From positions 14,403,965 through 14,467,964 of the forward strand of contig OZ022597.1 of NCBI GenBank assembly GCA_963669155.1: DNA of 64,000 bases, given 5' to 3'. Under the pieces are notes generated by a model. The model saw only the letters and a list, made by a program, of their open reading frames with translations. It was not told where the DNA came from and searched no databases. Position numbers and translations under genes: made by a program. The stretch is from Arbacia lixula. Lineage: Eukaryota; Echinodermata; Echinoidea; Arbacioida; Arbaciidae. Shown here piece after piece: positions 39,401 through 41,996 of this stretch (position 1 is the first letter of the stretch; the number at the start of each line of letters is the position of its first letter).

Positions 39401-40127
39401 TTTTGTCCATTTACTACTGCTATGACTACTATAGAGATGCTGTTTTTACACAATCAGGAACTACACCTGTTTAGGTAAACTTAAGCTACTGTTACCTGGA
39501 TTTGTTAGCTTCCTTAGACCTTGAACGAGAGAGTTGCCATACCTCTCATCATAAATGGTAAATCTCCTGAGTGAGTCCAAAGAATATTTCCATAGTCTTT
39601 TTTTCCAATTTGTAAACTCGTCTCGTGGTTTGCTACTACTCTCACAGTTTCCTCTACTCTGTCCTCTTTATTTCTACTAGTAATTATTGTAAAGTAGTTC
39701 TTCTATTGCTGTGATCGATATTTCAAAGTCTAAACAAGAATGAACTATGGTGTGAATAAATGTTTCCCTCATCAGATATGTCAGGAAAGTACTGTAATTT
39801 TAAAAATTTTGGTTACTTGTGTCTATATCAGGAAAAAAGTACATTGTGACTATTACATGGTTATTTCTGTTTCTTTGTATCTGTCCAGCTATCAACTGCC
39901 CAGAGGAGCGAGGCTTCATGTTTGATGAATGTGGGCCAGCCTGCCCCCGTACCTGCGCCAACAAGGACCTTCCCCATGGCATCCTGGAAGACCAGTGTCT
40001 TCGGCCCTGCGTCCCGGGCTGCAACTGCCCTGCGAGCAAGGTCCTCCATGACAGCAGCTGCATTGACGCAGCCGACTGCCCGCGGGACTACAACATCAAT
40101 GCAACCATTCTAGAGCCTCCAAACTGA
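4297..40127 (+). CDS. Giant multidomain secreted protein: coiled coil, EGF, Kunitz, tyrosinase-like, GYDR repeats, ~33 VWC, VWD-C8-TIL
   Basis: Spliced model, exons joined: 4297-4374 (tentative), 7806-7930, 10370-10522, 11354-11627, 12192-12325, 12768-13003, 13603-13822, 14348-14964, 15807-15952, 17458-17613, 18706-18920, 19326-19435, 20690-20883, 21370-21446, 22290-22383, 23111-23193, 24560-24653, 25156-25412, 25951-26183, 26605-27250, 28461-28649, 30419-30598, 34409-39197, 39889-40127. Every junction keeps frame; total 3178 codons before TGA. Residue numbers used in the exon entries count from the first whole codon of exon 1. VWC arrays ending in VWD are typical of BMP modulators such as kielin/chordin-like protein and BMPER; a tyrosinase-like domain, Kunitz domain and tyrosine-rich repeat are not part of those proteins as I know them. 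Role inferred: extracellular matrix, adhesive secretion or BMP binding. The start codon and signal peptide exon are missing, either upstream of exon 1 in unrecognised sequence, in the gap, or outside the window. Automated annotation may label it kielin/chordin-like. Confidence 0.88.
4565..4765. repeat. GA-rich microsatellite
   Basis: GAGA/GAAA repeats ending in a short (CA)n at 4749-4756. Within the first intron of the model. Confidence 0.9.
5100..5790. repeat. Diverged GA-rich tandem repeats
   Basis: Long (GA)n blocks (5409-5440, 5612-5653, 5707-5730, 5766-5784) within larger repeats; for example, AAAAGAAGGACAGAGAGAG and AAAAAAAGGGCAGAGAGAG follow the same 'aggaggaaagagattc' segment. The 4990-5100 and 5210-5290 segments ('acaacatgaaacaaca...gggagctatt') are a diverged direct repeat too. 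Confidence 0.85.
5800..6360. other. Intron sequence, nothing recognised
   Basis: AT-rich; no exon with good splice sites, no clear repeat. Confidence 0.4.
6365..7665. mobile_element. TIR DNA element, about 1.3 kb, with degenerate Crypton-like coding fragment
   Basis: About 100-bp inverted ends: 6385-6480 (GTGGAGTGCATGGACACAAT ... AACTATGTCTGGTAATACAG) matches the reverse complement of about 7550-7655. A 20-bp tandem repeat (TTTTACCGGACGCATGAAAT, about four copies) lies at 6660-6745. On the minus strand, about 7330-7090, pieces of a peptide are readable: L-D-E-E-L-K-Q-I-L-D-D-S, then S-T-F-K-R-F-A-E-V and D-I-S-N-G-E-V-D-K-L-M. That pattern recalls the N-terminal part of the Crypton/ZMYM/KCTD1-like tyrosine recombinase group. 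Stops break the frame, so this is a relic or non-autonomous element. Confidence 0.55.
7806..7930 (+). CDS. Exon 2: start of coiled coil
   Basis: Acceptor CCCCTCCCAG at 7796-7805 and donor GTCAGT at 7931. Phase 1 in, phase 0 out. It encodes an alanine-rich linker and then a heptad pattern with I/V at position a and L at position d (residues about 48-67) that continues without a break into exon 3. The continuous heptad register across the junction is strong support for this splice. A coiled coil before VWC domains also occurs in NELL proteins, where it drives oligomerisation. Confidence 0.75.
8241..8385 (+). repeat. Foldback element, left half only
   Basis: AAAGGGAAAGTCTACCATGG, then ACATGAAAGAAATATACTAG and AAAATCTGTCAAAGGAT, as in the other copies; the right arm is absent. 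Confidence 0.65.
8540..8640. repeat. Dispersed repeat end with (AAT)n and TATATAGCGC
   Basis: (AATAAT)n followed by TATATAGCGCATTATATG and GCGCTTTACACG, a pattern I associate with common short repeats of marine invertebrates. Family not identified. Confidence 0.4.
8865..9235. repeat. Diverged tandem duplication, about 190-bp unit
   Basis: 8868-9025 and 9060-9230 share, in order, G-GAATG-ATAC, CACTGGCAGCA-like and CATTGCCAGC segments and then 'aacattcttctcc/catccttcacc'. Intronic. Confidence 0.6.
10155..10369 (+). pseudogene. Two decayed tandem copies of the exon 3 5' edge
   Basis: Units of about 123 bp. The copy at 10245 keeps an acceptor (TTTCCTCACAG) and reads V-L-Q-L-D-Q-R-L-P before an in-frame TAG. 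The older copy (10155-10244) keeps only the later part (AGTCTTGTGAGTGCAAATG). The intact copy is exon 3 at 10370. Confidence 0.85.
10370..10522 (+). CDS. Exon 3: end of coiled coil plus N-terminal VWC half
   Basis: Acceptor TTTTCTCACAG, donor GTAAGT, phase 0 at both ends. The first 10 residues finish the coiled coil (V-L-Q-L-N-Q-R-L). Then come C-E-C and the first half of a VWC module (H-Q-Y-L-D-G-Q-S-W ... C-T-A-C-Y-C-Q). The intron falls after the C-x-C motif, the place where the later VWC domains of this gene are also split. Two decayed tandem copies of this exon's 5' edge precede it (10155-10369). A GATT microsatellite follows the donor closely. Confidence 0.88.
10528..10860. repeat. (GATT)n microsatellite, interrupted
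   Basis: Begins within about 10 bp of the exon 3 donor; longest pure run near 10815-10850. Confidence 0.9.
11354..11627 (+). CDS. Exon 4: EGF-like domain and first part of Kunitz domain
   Basis: Acceptor CTCTCCTTTTCAG, donor GTGTGA, phase 0 in and 1 out. Residues 119-209. After a VWC-like tail comes an EGF-like domain (C-S-A-N-P-C-L-N-G-G-T-C ... V-C-I-C ... C-T-G-Q-R-C-E) with one extra cysteine in the P-P-T-C segment. Next is the first half of a Kunitz/BPTI domain: C, G-S-C, R-Y-Y-Y-D, then C-Q-Q-F-E-Y-S-G. The Kunitz fold is completed by exon 5. GC-rich codon use contrasts with the AT-rich introns. Confidence 0.92.
12192..12325 (+). CDS. Exon 5: end of Kunitz domain
   Basis: Acceptor ACACTCTGTAG, donor GTGAGT, phase 1 in and 0 out. 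It supplies C-G-G-N-G-N-N-F, then Q-E-C-H-E-F-C, giving all six Kunitz cysteines. The residue after the second cysteine (P1 site) is Asn, not the Lys or Arg of trypsin inhibitors, so classic trypsin inhibition is unlikely. A double cysteine and a linker follow. The donor could shift by a base or two within CGAGTGAG, but only the chosen one keeps frame with exon 6. Confidence 0.9.
12655..12705. repeat. (GAT)n microsatellite
   Basis: GATGATGATGATGATGAT with interruptions. A short poly-G lies at 12381-12390. Confidence 0.9.
12768..13003 (+). CDS. Exon 6: linker and VWC-like half module
   Basis: Acceptor CCCTAAACAG, donor GTAGGG, phase 0 in and 2 out. Residues 255-332: a cysteine-poor linker, one N-glycosylation sequon (N-V-T), then V-G-E-T-F-V-S-G-C-Q-T-C-E-C-M-A-G-G-R-V-Q-C, which is a shortened VWC first half leading straight into the tyrosinase-like domain. 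A GATT microsatellite starts about 20 bp after the donor, and a decayed copy of the exon end plus donor lies at 13226-13300. Confidence 0.88.
13019..13330. repeat. (GATT)n microsatellite with embedded exon 6 copy
   Basis: Starts about 16 bp after the exon 6 donor. 13226-13300 holds a decayed duplicate of the exon end (GCCAGACCTGTGAGTGTATG, then GGAAGGGTGCAGTGCA) and of the following GATT start. The Ser/Asn/Gln-rich minus-strand open frame here is an artefact. Confidence 0.85.
13603..13822 (+). CDS. Exon 7: tyrosinase-like domain, CuA half
   Basis: Acceptor TTTCTATGCAG, donor GTAATG, phase 2 in and 0 out. Residues 333-406. It opens with the family signature R-K-E-I-R-D-F-T and carries the CuA site: H380, H385 and H394, where H385 and H394 have the canonical H-x8-H spacing and sit in F-L-V-W-H-R-T-F-L, followed by E400. 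In tyrosinases and molluscan haemocyanins these three histidines bind the first copper. A decayed tandem copy of the exon end lies at 13909-13990. Confidence 0.93.
13845..13990 (+). pseudogene. (GATT)n and decayed copy of exon 7 end plus donor
   Basis: 13911-13975 repeats the last 45 bp of exon 7 and its donor: ATCTGGCATGACACTGTCCT, GGAGGTGGAACACATGCT, then TATGTAATTCTGGATTAGAT against the real GTAATGGTGTGGATTAGA. Offset about 132 bp. Confidence 0.8.
13991..14347. other. Intron 7, nothing recognised
   Basis: AT-rich with no evident repeat or exon. Confidence 0.4.
14348..14964 (+). CDS. Exon 8: tyrosinase-like domain, degenerate CuB half, and start of GYDR repeats
   Basis: Acceptor TTCCCCCTAG, donor GTAATG, phase 0 in and 2 out. 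Residues 407-611. Typical family segments are present: L-P-Y-Y-D-F (usually L-P-Y-W-D-W), Y-I-G-G (505-508), Y-D-P-V-F-F (517-522) and L-D-T-L-Y-T-T-W-Q. The CuB ligands are missing. The two histidines expected 7 and 3 residues before I506 are I499 and Y503, and the H-H pair after D-P-x-F-F is F524-Q525. H501 is the only nearby histidine and is out of register. The exon ends with the first G-Y-D-x-x units. Probably catalytically inactive as a type-3 copper enzyme. Confidence 0.93.
15250..15722. repeat. TTAA MITE family A copy
   Basis: Starts GACAGGGTATCCCATTTG and ends GGGACACCCTGCCTTTAA; inner sequence (GTATGAAATCTCAGTCATAA, CATTGCTCCTACTGAACGCA) is shared with 1813-2292. Confidence 0.65.
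15807..15952 (+). CDS. Exon 9: GYDR repeat tract
   Basis: Acceptor TTTATTTCTCTAG, donor GTACAC, phase 2 in and 1 out. Residues 612-660. It encodes pentapeptide units of the form G-[YF]-[DN]-[RMNE]-x (G-Y-D-R-R, G-F-N-R-F and similar), interrupted by a Q/N/P linker. Tyrosine, glycine, aspartate and arginine dominate. No known fold. Confidence 0.88.
16003..16290. repeat. GGGCCC-type MITE (two partial units)
   Basis: GGGCCCTGTTGCACAAAGC, then CTATGGAAACCTTGAATTTG, TACCATGGTAGTTAC and ATTAATGGTATGTTTTATGA. The same family occurs at 28783-28930 and 59286-59570. Confidence 0.65.
16700..17290 (+). mobile_element. LINE fragment: reverse transcriptase C-terminal part
   Basis: Translates (with stops) to the typical end of RTE/jockey-like reverse transcriptases: S-V-I-S-S-D-A-Y-N-T-R-E-I-K-T-R, then A-L-Y-G-S-E-T-W-T-I-R-K-A, later G-H-I-L-R-G-E-N and K-R-G-R-G-R-P-R-T. 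5'-truncated and inactive, sense orientation in intron 9. Confidence 0.85.
17458..17613 (+). CDS. Exon 10: GYDR repeat tract
   Basis: Acceptor TTTTTCTTGACAG, donor GTAGCT, symmetric phase 1-1, so whole-exon duplication or skipping would keep frame. Residues 661-712 form about nine almost uninterrupted pentapeptides (G-Y-N-R-D, G-F-D-V-R, G-Y-D-R-R, G-Y-N-R-Y, G-F-D-R-S and so on), then a Ser/Asp-rich end. Confidence 0.88.
17670..18360. other. Intron 10, nothing recognised
   Basis: Mixed sequence; no supported repeat or exon before the tandem acceptor copies. Confidence 0.4.
18362..18705 (+). repeat. Four decayed tandem copies of the exon 11 acceptor and exon start
   Basis: 75-85 bp units starting near 18362, 18435, 18522 and 18597; the functional one follows. 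Each has TTGATT-TGCAAC, a (C/G)TGCAG-like site (lost in the first copy), then ACAACTACCAATGCCTGG-like exon bases. Copies 2-4 keep the AG. Confidence 0.9.
18706..18920 (+). CDS. Exon 11: end of GYDR repeats and unknown Cys-containing region
   Basis: Acceptor CGCTTCTCTGCAG, donor GTAAGC, phase 1 in and 0 out. Residues 713-784. It starts with G-Y-N-Y-Q-C-L-D-R and one last repeat (E-G-Y-D-R-F-G-F-D), then a segment with P-S-F-C-N-Y-S and L-T-L-H-L-D-E-L-L-F that I do not recognise. Four decayed tandem copies of the acceptor plus exon start lie directly upstream (18362-18675). Confidence 0.87.
19326..19435 (+). CDS. Exon 12: unknown region
   Basis: Acceptor CCCCCACGCAG after a long pyrimidine tract (19265-19320), donor GTTAGA, phase 0 in and 2 out. 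Residues 785-820: E-P-V-L-W-Y-E-Q-T-W-L-A-D-P-K and a Ser/Leu-rich end. No cysteine and no recognised domain. Supported by phase and codon continuity only. Confidence 0.8.
19440..20100. other. Intron 12, AT-rich
   Basis: No exon seen. Carries diverged bits such as GAGAGCACACCTGACC that resemble the foldback family. Confidence 0.4.
20104..20608. repeat. Foldback element, full-length copy (about 505 bp)
   Basis: Starts AAAGAGATAGTTCACCCTGA, ends CAGAGTGAACTATTCCTTTT. Arms of about 200 bp mirror each other (TGCGAGGTGCTCTCCCATAT against ACGGGAGAGCATCTCGCAAG). No coding capacity. A long hairpin would form in the transcript. Confidence 0.85.
20690..20883 (+). CDS. Exon 13: cysteine-rich module of unknown type
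   Basis: Acceptor TTCCCTTGTTAG, donor GTAAGC, phase 2 in and 1 out. Residues 821-885, with 11 cysteines (C-P-C-D-G, C-D-L-N-P-C-N-I-G-C-G-G-Y-D, C-F-I-D-F-C-Q-E-C). Not a standard VWC; possibly a clade-specific disulfide module linking the GYDR region to the VWC array. A foldback element and an ATT microsatellite lie upstream. Confidence 0.87.
20905..21235. repeat. Short direct duplication and (AAT)n
   Basis: TGCCCTACGCTGACAAAAGG at 20912 and TGCCCTATGTTGACAAAAGG at 21056 start repeated segments. (ATA)n at 21116-21140. Related 'tctgacaaaaggaag' pieces occur near 9254 and, inverted, 9466. Confidence 0.55.
21370..21446 (+). CDS. Exon 14: VWC 1, first half
   Basis: Acceptor TTGGTTTGCAG, donor GTGAGT, phase 1 in and 0 out. 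Residues 886-911: D-C-V-N-G-S ... S-S-W-K-P-D-S-C-T-T-C-T-C-L. The VWC is split after C-x-C and completed by exon 15. Confidence 0.9.
21525..21710. repeat. Tandem 'gtccca...ggactgagagggttaa' units
   Basis: Two units (about 21560-21620 and 21645-21705) sharing AGTCCCAT, TTACAACACAG, GGACT-A-AGGGTTAA; a third lies just before exon 15 (about 22215-22266). Similar units occur in the intron before exon 23. Confidence 0.6.
21712..22192 (-). mobile_element. LINE 3' fragment, minus strand, with (TAG)n tail
   Basis: Minus-strand translation gives R-R-L-F-V-A-T-V-E-S-V-L-L-Y-G-A-E-T-W-T-L, the conserved end of a LINE reverse transcriptase. Its 3' end is a (TAG)n run. The 61795-62037 element is the same family in the opposite orientation. 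Confidence 0.85.
22290..22383 (+). CDS. Exon 15: VWC 1, second half
   Basis: Acceptor CCTCTGTCCTAG, donor GTGAGC, phase 0 in and 1 out. Residues 912-942: R-G-T-V-D-C ... G-E-C-C-P-V-C-Y, the canonical C-C-P-x-C end of a VWC. Confidence 0.92.
22590..23090. repeat. TTAA MITE-related repeat ending 20 bp before exon 16
   Basis: Left part is family A-like (GCGCGCTGACAGGGACAATA, GTTTGTGAGGCTGTGACTAT); right part (CTTTCATGAAGTTTGCAGAT, AAAAGGGACGGGCCATCTTT then TTAA at about 23087-23090) matches the element ending near 51064. Only TAACAATCTGCG and the pyrimidine run separate it from the acceptor. Confidence 0.65.
23111..23193 (+). CDS. Exon 16: VWC 2, first half
   Basis: Acceptor TTCTCTCCCTTAG, donor GTCAGT, phase 1 in and 0 out. 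Residues 943-970: D-C-Q-Y-G-D ... D-D-C-A-F-C-M-C-E. The acceptor is only about 20 bp past the end of a TTAA-flanked MITE. Confidence 0.9.
23630..23706 (-). repeat. tRNA-derived SINE head
   Basis: On the minus strand: an A-box-like TAGCTGGCGTGGTTAAG and a good B box, GGTTCAAATCCC, spaced as in a tRNA. The arms do not pair into a complete cloverleaf with a discriminator, and no terminator T run was seen, so a SINE is preferred over a tRNA gene. Confidence 0.55.
23989..24480. repeat. Foldback element, full-length copy
   Basis: AAAGGGATAGTCACCCTGAA at the left end and CAGGGTGACTTATCCCTTTA at the right, with long mirrored arms. Intron 16. Confidence 0.85.
24560..24653 (+). CDS. Exon 17: VWC 2, second half
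   Basis: Acceptor TTTTTATTGCAG, donor GTAAGA, phase 0 in and 1 out. Residues 971-1001: N-G-N-V-R-C ... N-G-C-C-P-E-C-N. A decayed tandem copy of the exon end and donor is at 24737-24790. Confidence 0.92.
24690..25155. repeat. Decayed exon 17 end plus repeated exon 18 acceptor units
   Basis: 24737-24790 copies the exon 17 end and donor (GCCATTTACTCAAACCTCGG, then GATGGTAAAGC). From about 24785 to 25155, five or six 50-60 bp units resemble 'tattgaccaggttgtaaacatgt...ggtgaatattt', and the last TATTGACCAG is the true exon 18 acceptor. Confidence 0.75.
25156..25412 (+). CDS. Exon 18: VWC 3 and first half of VWC 4
   Basis: Acceptor TATTGACCAG (weak pyrimidine tract), donor GTAAGC, phase 1 in and 0 out. 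Residues 1002-1087: G-C-E-Y-E-G ... G-E-C-C-P-R-C-S, then D-G-C-E-Y-E-G ... C-L-R-C-S-C-L. Several decayed copies of the acceptor sequence lie upstream. Confidence 0.92.
25443..25922. repeat. Foldback element filling intron 18
   Basis: AAAAGGGATAGTCCAACCTG to CAGTGTGAACTATCCCTCTA. It occupies 480 of the 538 bases of the intron, beginning 30 bp after the donor and ending 28 bp before the acceptor. Confidence 0.85.
25951..26183 (+). CDS. Exon 19: VWC 4 second half and most of VWC 5
   Basis: Acceptor CTGTTCCATCAG, donor GTAGGC, phase 0 in and 2 out. Residues 1088-1164: N-N-I-V-R-C ... G-A-C-C-P-I-C-T, then D-K-C-V-Y-N-G ... C-Q-Q-C-F-C. The intron before it consists almost wholly of a foldback element. 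Confidence 0.92.
26207..26320. repeat. Foldback element, left part only
   Basis: AAAGGGAAAGTCCACCATTA, then AAAATCTGTCAAGGGATAAA. The rest of the intron (26320-26600) has AATATCTTGAGAACTGCTCG and GATGGATCATTATTGG, matching the 29.2-kb repeat family. Confidence 0.6.
26605..27250 (+). CDS. Exon 20: VWC 5 end, VWC 6-8, VWC 9 first half
   Basis: Acceptor TTTTGTCCTCAG, donor GTAAAA, phase 2 in and 0 out. Residues 1165-1380. An uninterrupted VWC run with G-E-C-C-P-V-C, D-E-C-C-P-I-C and G-Q-C-C-P-E-C ends. It has lost the mid-domain introns that split neighbouring VWCs, a small version of the 4.8-kb exon further on. Strongly GC-rich. Confidence 0.95.
27270..28130. other. Intron 20, mostly unique
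   Basis: (AAT)n next to the donor. A short inverted match links 'gaccctttcttgtgctgg' (about 27400) with 'agcacaagaaagggtcacca' (about 27600), and 'gtgtttcaccaagctgttt' (27352) with 'gaacagcttgttgaaacacc' (27632), which suggests a TIR element of about 300 bp at 27345-27655. Confidence 0.5.
28164..28460 (+). repeat. Tandem array of the exon 21 acceptor region (about 24-30 bp units)
   Basis: About ten units of the form TTTTTCTCAATTAACACCCT GTGC run straight into the functional acceptor. Only the last unit is followed by AG and the coding sequence. Confidence 0.9.
28461..28649 (+). CDS. Exon 21: VWC 9 second half and VWC 10 first half
   Basis: Acceptor ACACCCTGTGCAG, donor GTAAGG, phase 0-0. 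Residues 1381-1443: V-G-E-V-R-C ... G-Q-C-C-P-E-C-S, then Q-C-E-Y-D-G ... C-Q-I-C-S-C-S. It is preceded by a 300-bp tandem array built from its own acceptor region. Confidence 0.94.
28783..28930. repeat. GGGCCC-type MITE, complete copy
   Basis: GGGCCCTGTTGCATAAAACT at the left and TTTTATGCAACAGGTCCC at the right: a near-perfect terminal inverted repeat of about 18 bp. Confidence 0.85.
29195..30318. mobile_element. Non-coding repeat element, 1.1 kb, 'GCCTCCGCC' family, with DR1 motifs
   Basis: Begins with a short hairpin (TGCCTCCGCC ... GGCCGGAGGCA) and a CCGT-rich run, and ends with GAGGCATATTTATCGACTG, CGGCAGTCGAATTGC. The interior consists of diverged 150-170 bp subunits with 'gaccaaaattg...ggtcaaaggtcaatgaactttgcc'. 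A second copy lies at 42235-43200. No ORF. Confidence 0.85.
30372..30416 (+). repeat. (TC)n microsatellite forming the exon 22 polypyrimidine tract
   Basis: About 18 TC repeats ending in TTCCAG, the acceptor of exon 22. Length variation here would change splice-site strength. Confidence 0.9.
30419..30598 (+). CDS. Exon 22: VWC 10 second half and VWC 11 first half (GC donor)
   Basis: Acceptor CTCTTCCAG preceded by a pure (TC)n tract. The coding sequence S-G-S-V-T-C ... D-C-C-P-R-C-Q, then V-C-V-D-S-G ... C-L-D-C-R-C-E must end at 30598. The bases that follow are GCAAGT, a GC-AG intron. No GT is available in the right frame before the TAG at 30608. Phase 0-0, residues 1444-1503. Confidence 0.92.
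30656..30982. repeat. Foldback element, shortened copy
   Basis: AAAGGGATAGTTCACCCTGA to GGGTGAACTTTAACTTTCCC; it starts 57 bp after the GC donor of intron 22. Confidence 0.8.
31145..32463. mobile_element. TIR element 'TGTCTCGCCCAC', 1.3 kb, carrying a 157-bp tandem array
   Basis: Left end TGTCTCGCCCAC, right end GTGGGCGAGACA. After an 11-bp GTCCGTCCGTC minisatellite (31193-31252) come six complete 157-bp units plus a partial one (31259-32220). Each unit has one perfect AGGTCAAAGGTCA, at 31391, 31548, 31705, 31862, 32019 and 32176. The second copy is at 43282-43943. Confidence 0.9.
32464..33590. other. Intron 22 middle part, AT-rich
   Basis: No exon. Diverged direct repeat at about 33100-33190 and 33240-33330 ('tatgtatttat...aaggtt..aagagccca/ggcctcat..tctacttagca'). 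Poly-T/G at about 32921-32943. Confidence 0.45.
33595..33890. repeat. Tandem duplication of the exon 23 acceptor region
   Basis: Two units of about 180 bp start with 'ttgatcttga' (about 33598 and 33760). The first contains GACTGAGAGAGTTAAC then TTTTTGCCCATCTCTGCTCA and CAG at 33742-33744. The second has GACTGAGAGTGTTAA, is interrupted by a MITE, and resumes at 34384 as CTCTTTGCCCATCTCTG to the real acceptor. Confidence 0.8.
33891..34379 (+). mobile_element. TTAA-flanked MITE, family B (489 bp)
   Basis: TTAA at 33887-33890 and 34380-34383 flank ends AGATTGTCCGTGCCTTTT and the near inverted complement AAAAAGGGACGGGCTCTC. A related copy lies inverted at 52162-52685. The TTAA target duplication is as expected for piggyBac-like MITEs. 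It ends 29 bp before exon 23. Confidence 0.85.
34409..39197 (+). CDS. Exon 23 (4.8 kb): VWC 11 second half, 22 more VWC, VWD and C8
   Basis: Acceptor CTGTTTCACAG, donor GTGAGT, phase 0 in and 1 out; 1596 codons (residues 1504-3099) without a stop. By eye there is a VWC tail (D-L-R-I-T-C ... C-C-P-Q-C) and then 22 VWC modules, each about 55-65 residues, with the form D-G-C-x-Y-x-G ... C-x-x-C-x-C-x-x-G-x-x-x-C ... C-C-P-x-C. The module at about 36450-36590 is truncated at its N-terminal end. A VWD domain follows from about 38417: G-D-P-H at 38438-38449, F-D-G, C-G-L-C-G-N-F-N-G, then a C8 module (about 38935-39197). VWD plus C8 plus TIL is the D-assembly of mucins, von Willebrand factor and BMPER. 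No introns at the mid-VWC sites used upstream. Confidence 0.97.
39198..39888. other. Intron 23 (691 bp), nothing recognised
   Basis: CT-rich in the middle; no repeat family or exon supported. Confidence 0.5.
39889..40127 (+). CDS. Exon 24: TIL domain, C-terminus and stop
   Basis: Acceptor ATCTGTCCAG, phase 1 in, ends at TGA 40125-40127. Residues 3100-3178: C-P-E-E-R-G-F-M-F-D-E-C-G-P-A-C-P, then C-V-P-G-C-N-C-P and C-I-D-A-A-D-C-P, a typical TIL module that closes the VWD-C8-TIL unit, with a short polar tail (N-A-T sequon). The region around the stop codon is repeated twice downstream. Confidence 0.94.
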
Positions 40128-41200
40128 GCTACCATGTGGTCAGAGCTGTAACTCTAGCCGATCATTGCTACTCTTCTTGAACCTTGAAAGTTCTAATTGT
40201 TACTGATCATGACAACCTTTCTTGAGAACATCAACACAACTTTTCTGTTTTTGCCCCCCCCCCCCCCAAGATCTCGACCGTTGATCGCACAATCGCGAGG
40301 AAAATTGGCACGTACGTCACCGATGACATAATATCCACAATTCAATTGTCCAATTGTCAGTTGCACCAAAATTATTCAAATTTATTTTTAATTAATTAAT
40401 TATGCTAATTAATGCATAAAATCATGATTTGGTTGTAAATATTTAAATATAACCCCAAAACTGCTAGATTTCAGTCCAGACACTCTTTTTAGGATTATTT
40501 TCCTATTGGGATTTTAAAAAATGGCAATATCAATTTTTTTCTTATGTATTTTATTGTTTTTTTAATTTCTTTTTTATTTCATTGTTTTTTCGATGAAAAT
40601 CATGGGCAACACTATTTCAGTCGTAAATAACATGAAATCTATTGTTTTTCATCAGTAAAAATAAAAATAATGATACATTTATGAATTTTGGCTAGACACA
40701 GAATTTGCATTGGATTTCATTTGTACATGAAATCACGTTTTTAAGCAATTTTGGGTCTCACATGCACATACAAAATGTTACGTAACTTCGGAACTGCGTA
40801 TCTCCGCATCACAAATTTGGTCTTAAAAGTTGCGTGAGACTTGGAGGAAAAAAGTAATGAAACATCGTGGCGCGATCTTTTCTTGTTACAAATGTACCGT
40901 GAAACATGGCGAGGGGGGGGGATGTTTTCCCCCTAGATGGGGTTAACATCCAAACTGAGCTACCATGTGGTCAGAGCTGTAACTCTAGCCAATCATTGCA
41001 ACTATTCTTGAACCTTGAAAGTTCTAAGTGTTACTCATCAATACAACATTTCTTGAGAACATCAACGCAACTATTCTTTAACCTCCAAACTGAGCTACCA
41101 TGTGGTCAGCGCTGTAACTGTAGCTGATTATTGCAACTGTTCTTGGCCCTTTCGAGTTCTAACTGTTACTGATCAATACAATCTTGCTTACATTACAGTA
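40116..41200 (+). repeat. Stop-codon region present three times in the 3' flank
   Basis: CTCCAAACTGAGCTACCATG begins copies at about 40116, 40949 and 41082. Copies 2 and 3 are a direct tandem (about 134 bp). Copy 1 is split from copy 2 by an insertion at about 40242-40943. Confidence 0.9.
40242..40943. mobile_element. Insertion of about 700 bp with poly-C and poly-G ends
   Basis: Left end TTTTTGCCCCCCCC, right end GGGGGGGGATGTTTTCCCCC. It interrupts the repeat unit between ACACAACTTTTCTG and TTAACATCCAAACTG; the uninterrupted equivalent is at about 41065-41090. AT-rich inside, no ORF. Confidence 0.6.
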
Positions 41201-41359
41201 TATGAATGTAAACAATCCTTGTGGCATTTCAAACGATAACAAGGATAGTTTTTTTTTTTACATGTCCTGAAAATGTGAAATGTTTGTGAAAGGGTATACT
41301 GCTGATTAATGCCAAGTTTCATGACTTTTGTAAAGGGCTTTCCTATCTTTAAACTTAAT

Positions 41360-41365
41360 AATAAA
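41360..41365 (+). promoter_or_regulatory. Possible poly(A) signal of the giant gene
   Basis: AATAAA about 1.2 kb after the stop. Others nearby (for example near 41477) are equally possible, and none is clearly preferred. Confidence 0.25.
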
Positions 41366-41662
41366 GCTGGGCTATTTTGAGTGTTTCTATTTTTCTTCCT
41401 GTGACCTTATTTCTAAGTTTGCATATTAGAATTCCAATTAAATTTAAATTGATCAATCATGCAAATCTATGCTAAAAATAAAACTTCTCCTGTAATTTAC
41501 TTTATCATTGTTGAAAAGTTCAAATTTTAGGAATGAAAATCATTAAATCATACAGCGATATATATTTGTTTTTCAGAATGTTTGGAAAAAAACATTTAGG
41601 GGGACCATGATGCCCCCCTCCCCAACTTTGCCTGACTTTACCTCACCATTGTTTTATTTTAA

Positions 41663-41996
41663 AGGAAAGTTCACACTGAAATTTCTCTTATTCTGTTTCT
41701 TATTACAGATTTTTTTTCTTAGCTATGTGTGTAAATTGATGCATGCTTCTAATGATGTATCAAGTGCACAGGAAAAATGATGCATATGCTTTTGAGAAAA
41801 TCAACTTTCTCAAACAAATTAGTACACAACATTTTGGATAGCATCTTGCATGTGACATCACAAAATCAAAACTTGAAACAATCGTTACCTTCTTATCCTA
41901 TGACGGAATATTTCATCAAACCTATACTTATATGTTACTTTCATGTTTCTGCTTGCATTAATATCAACTTAATTTCATGTTGGACTATTCCGTGAT
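41663..41996. repeat. Foldback element, shortened copy
   Basis: AAAGGAAAGTTCACACTGAA to TTTCATGTTGGACTATTC with mirrored inner arms. Confidence 0.7.

Noticed and set aside
4297..40127. Simple orthology to vertebrate KCP or BMPER
   Set aside because: VWC-VWD organisation is shared, but the EGF-Kunitz-tyrosinase-like-GYDR front part is not; a gene symbol would mislead.
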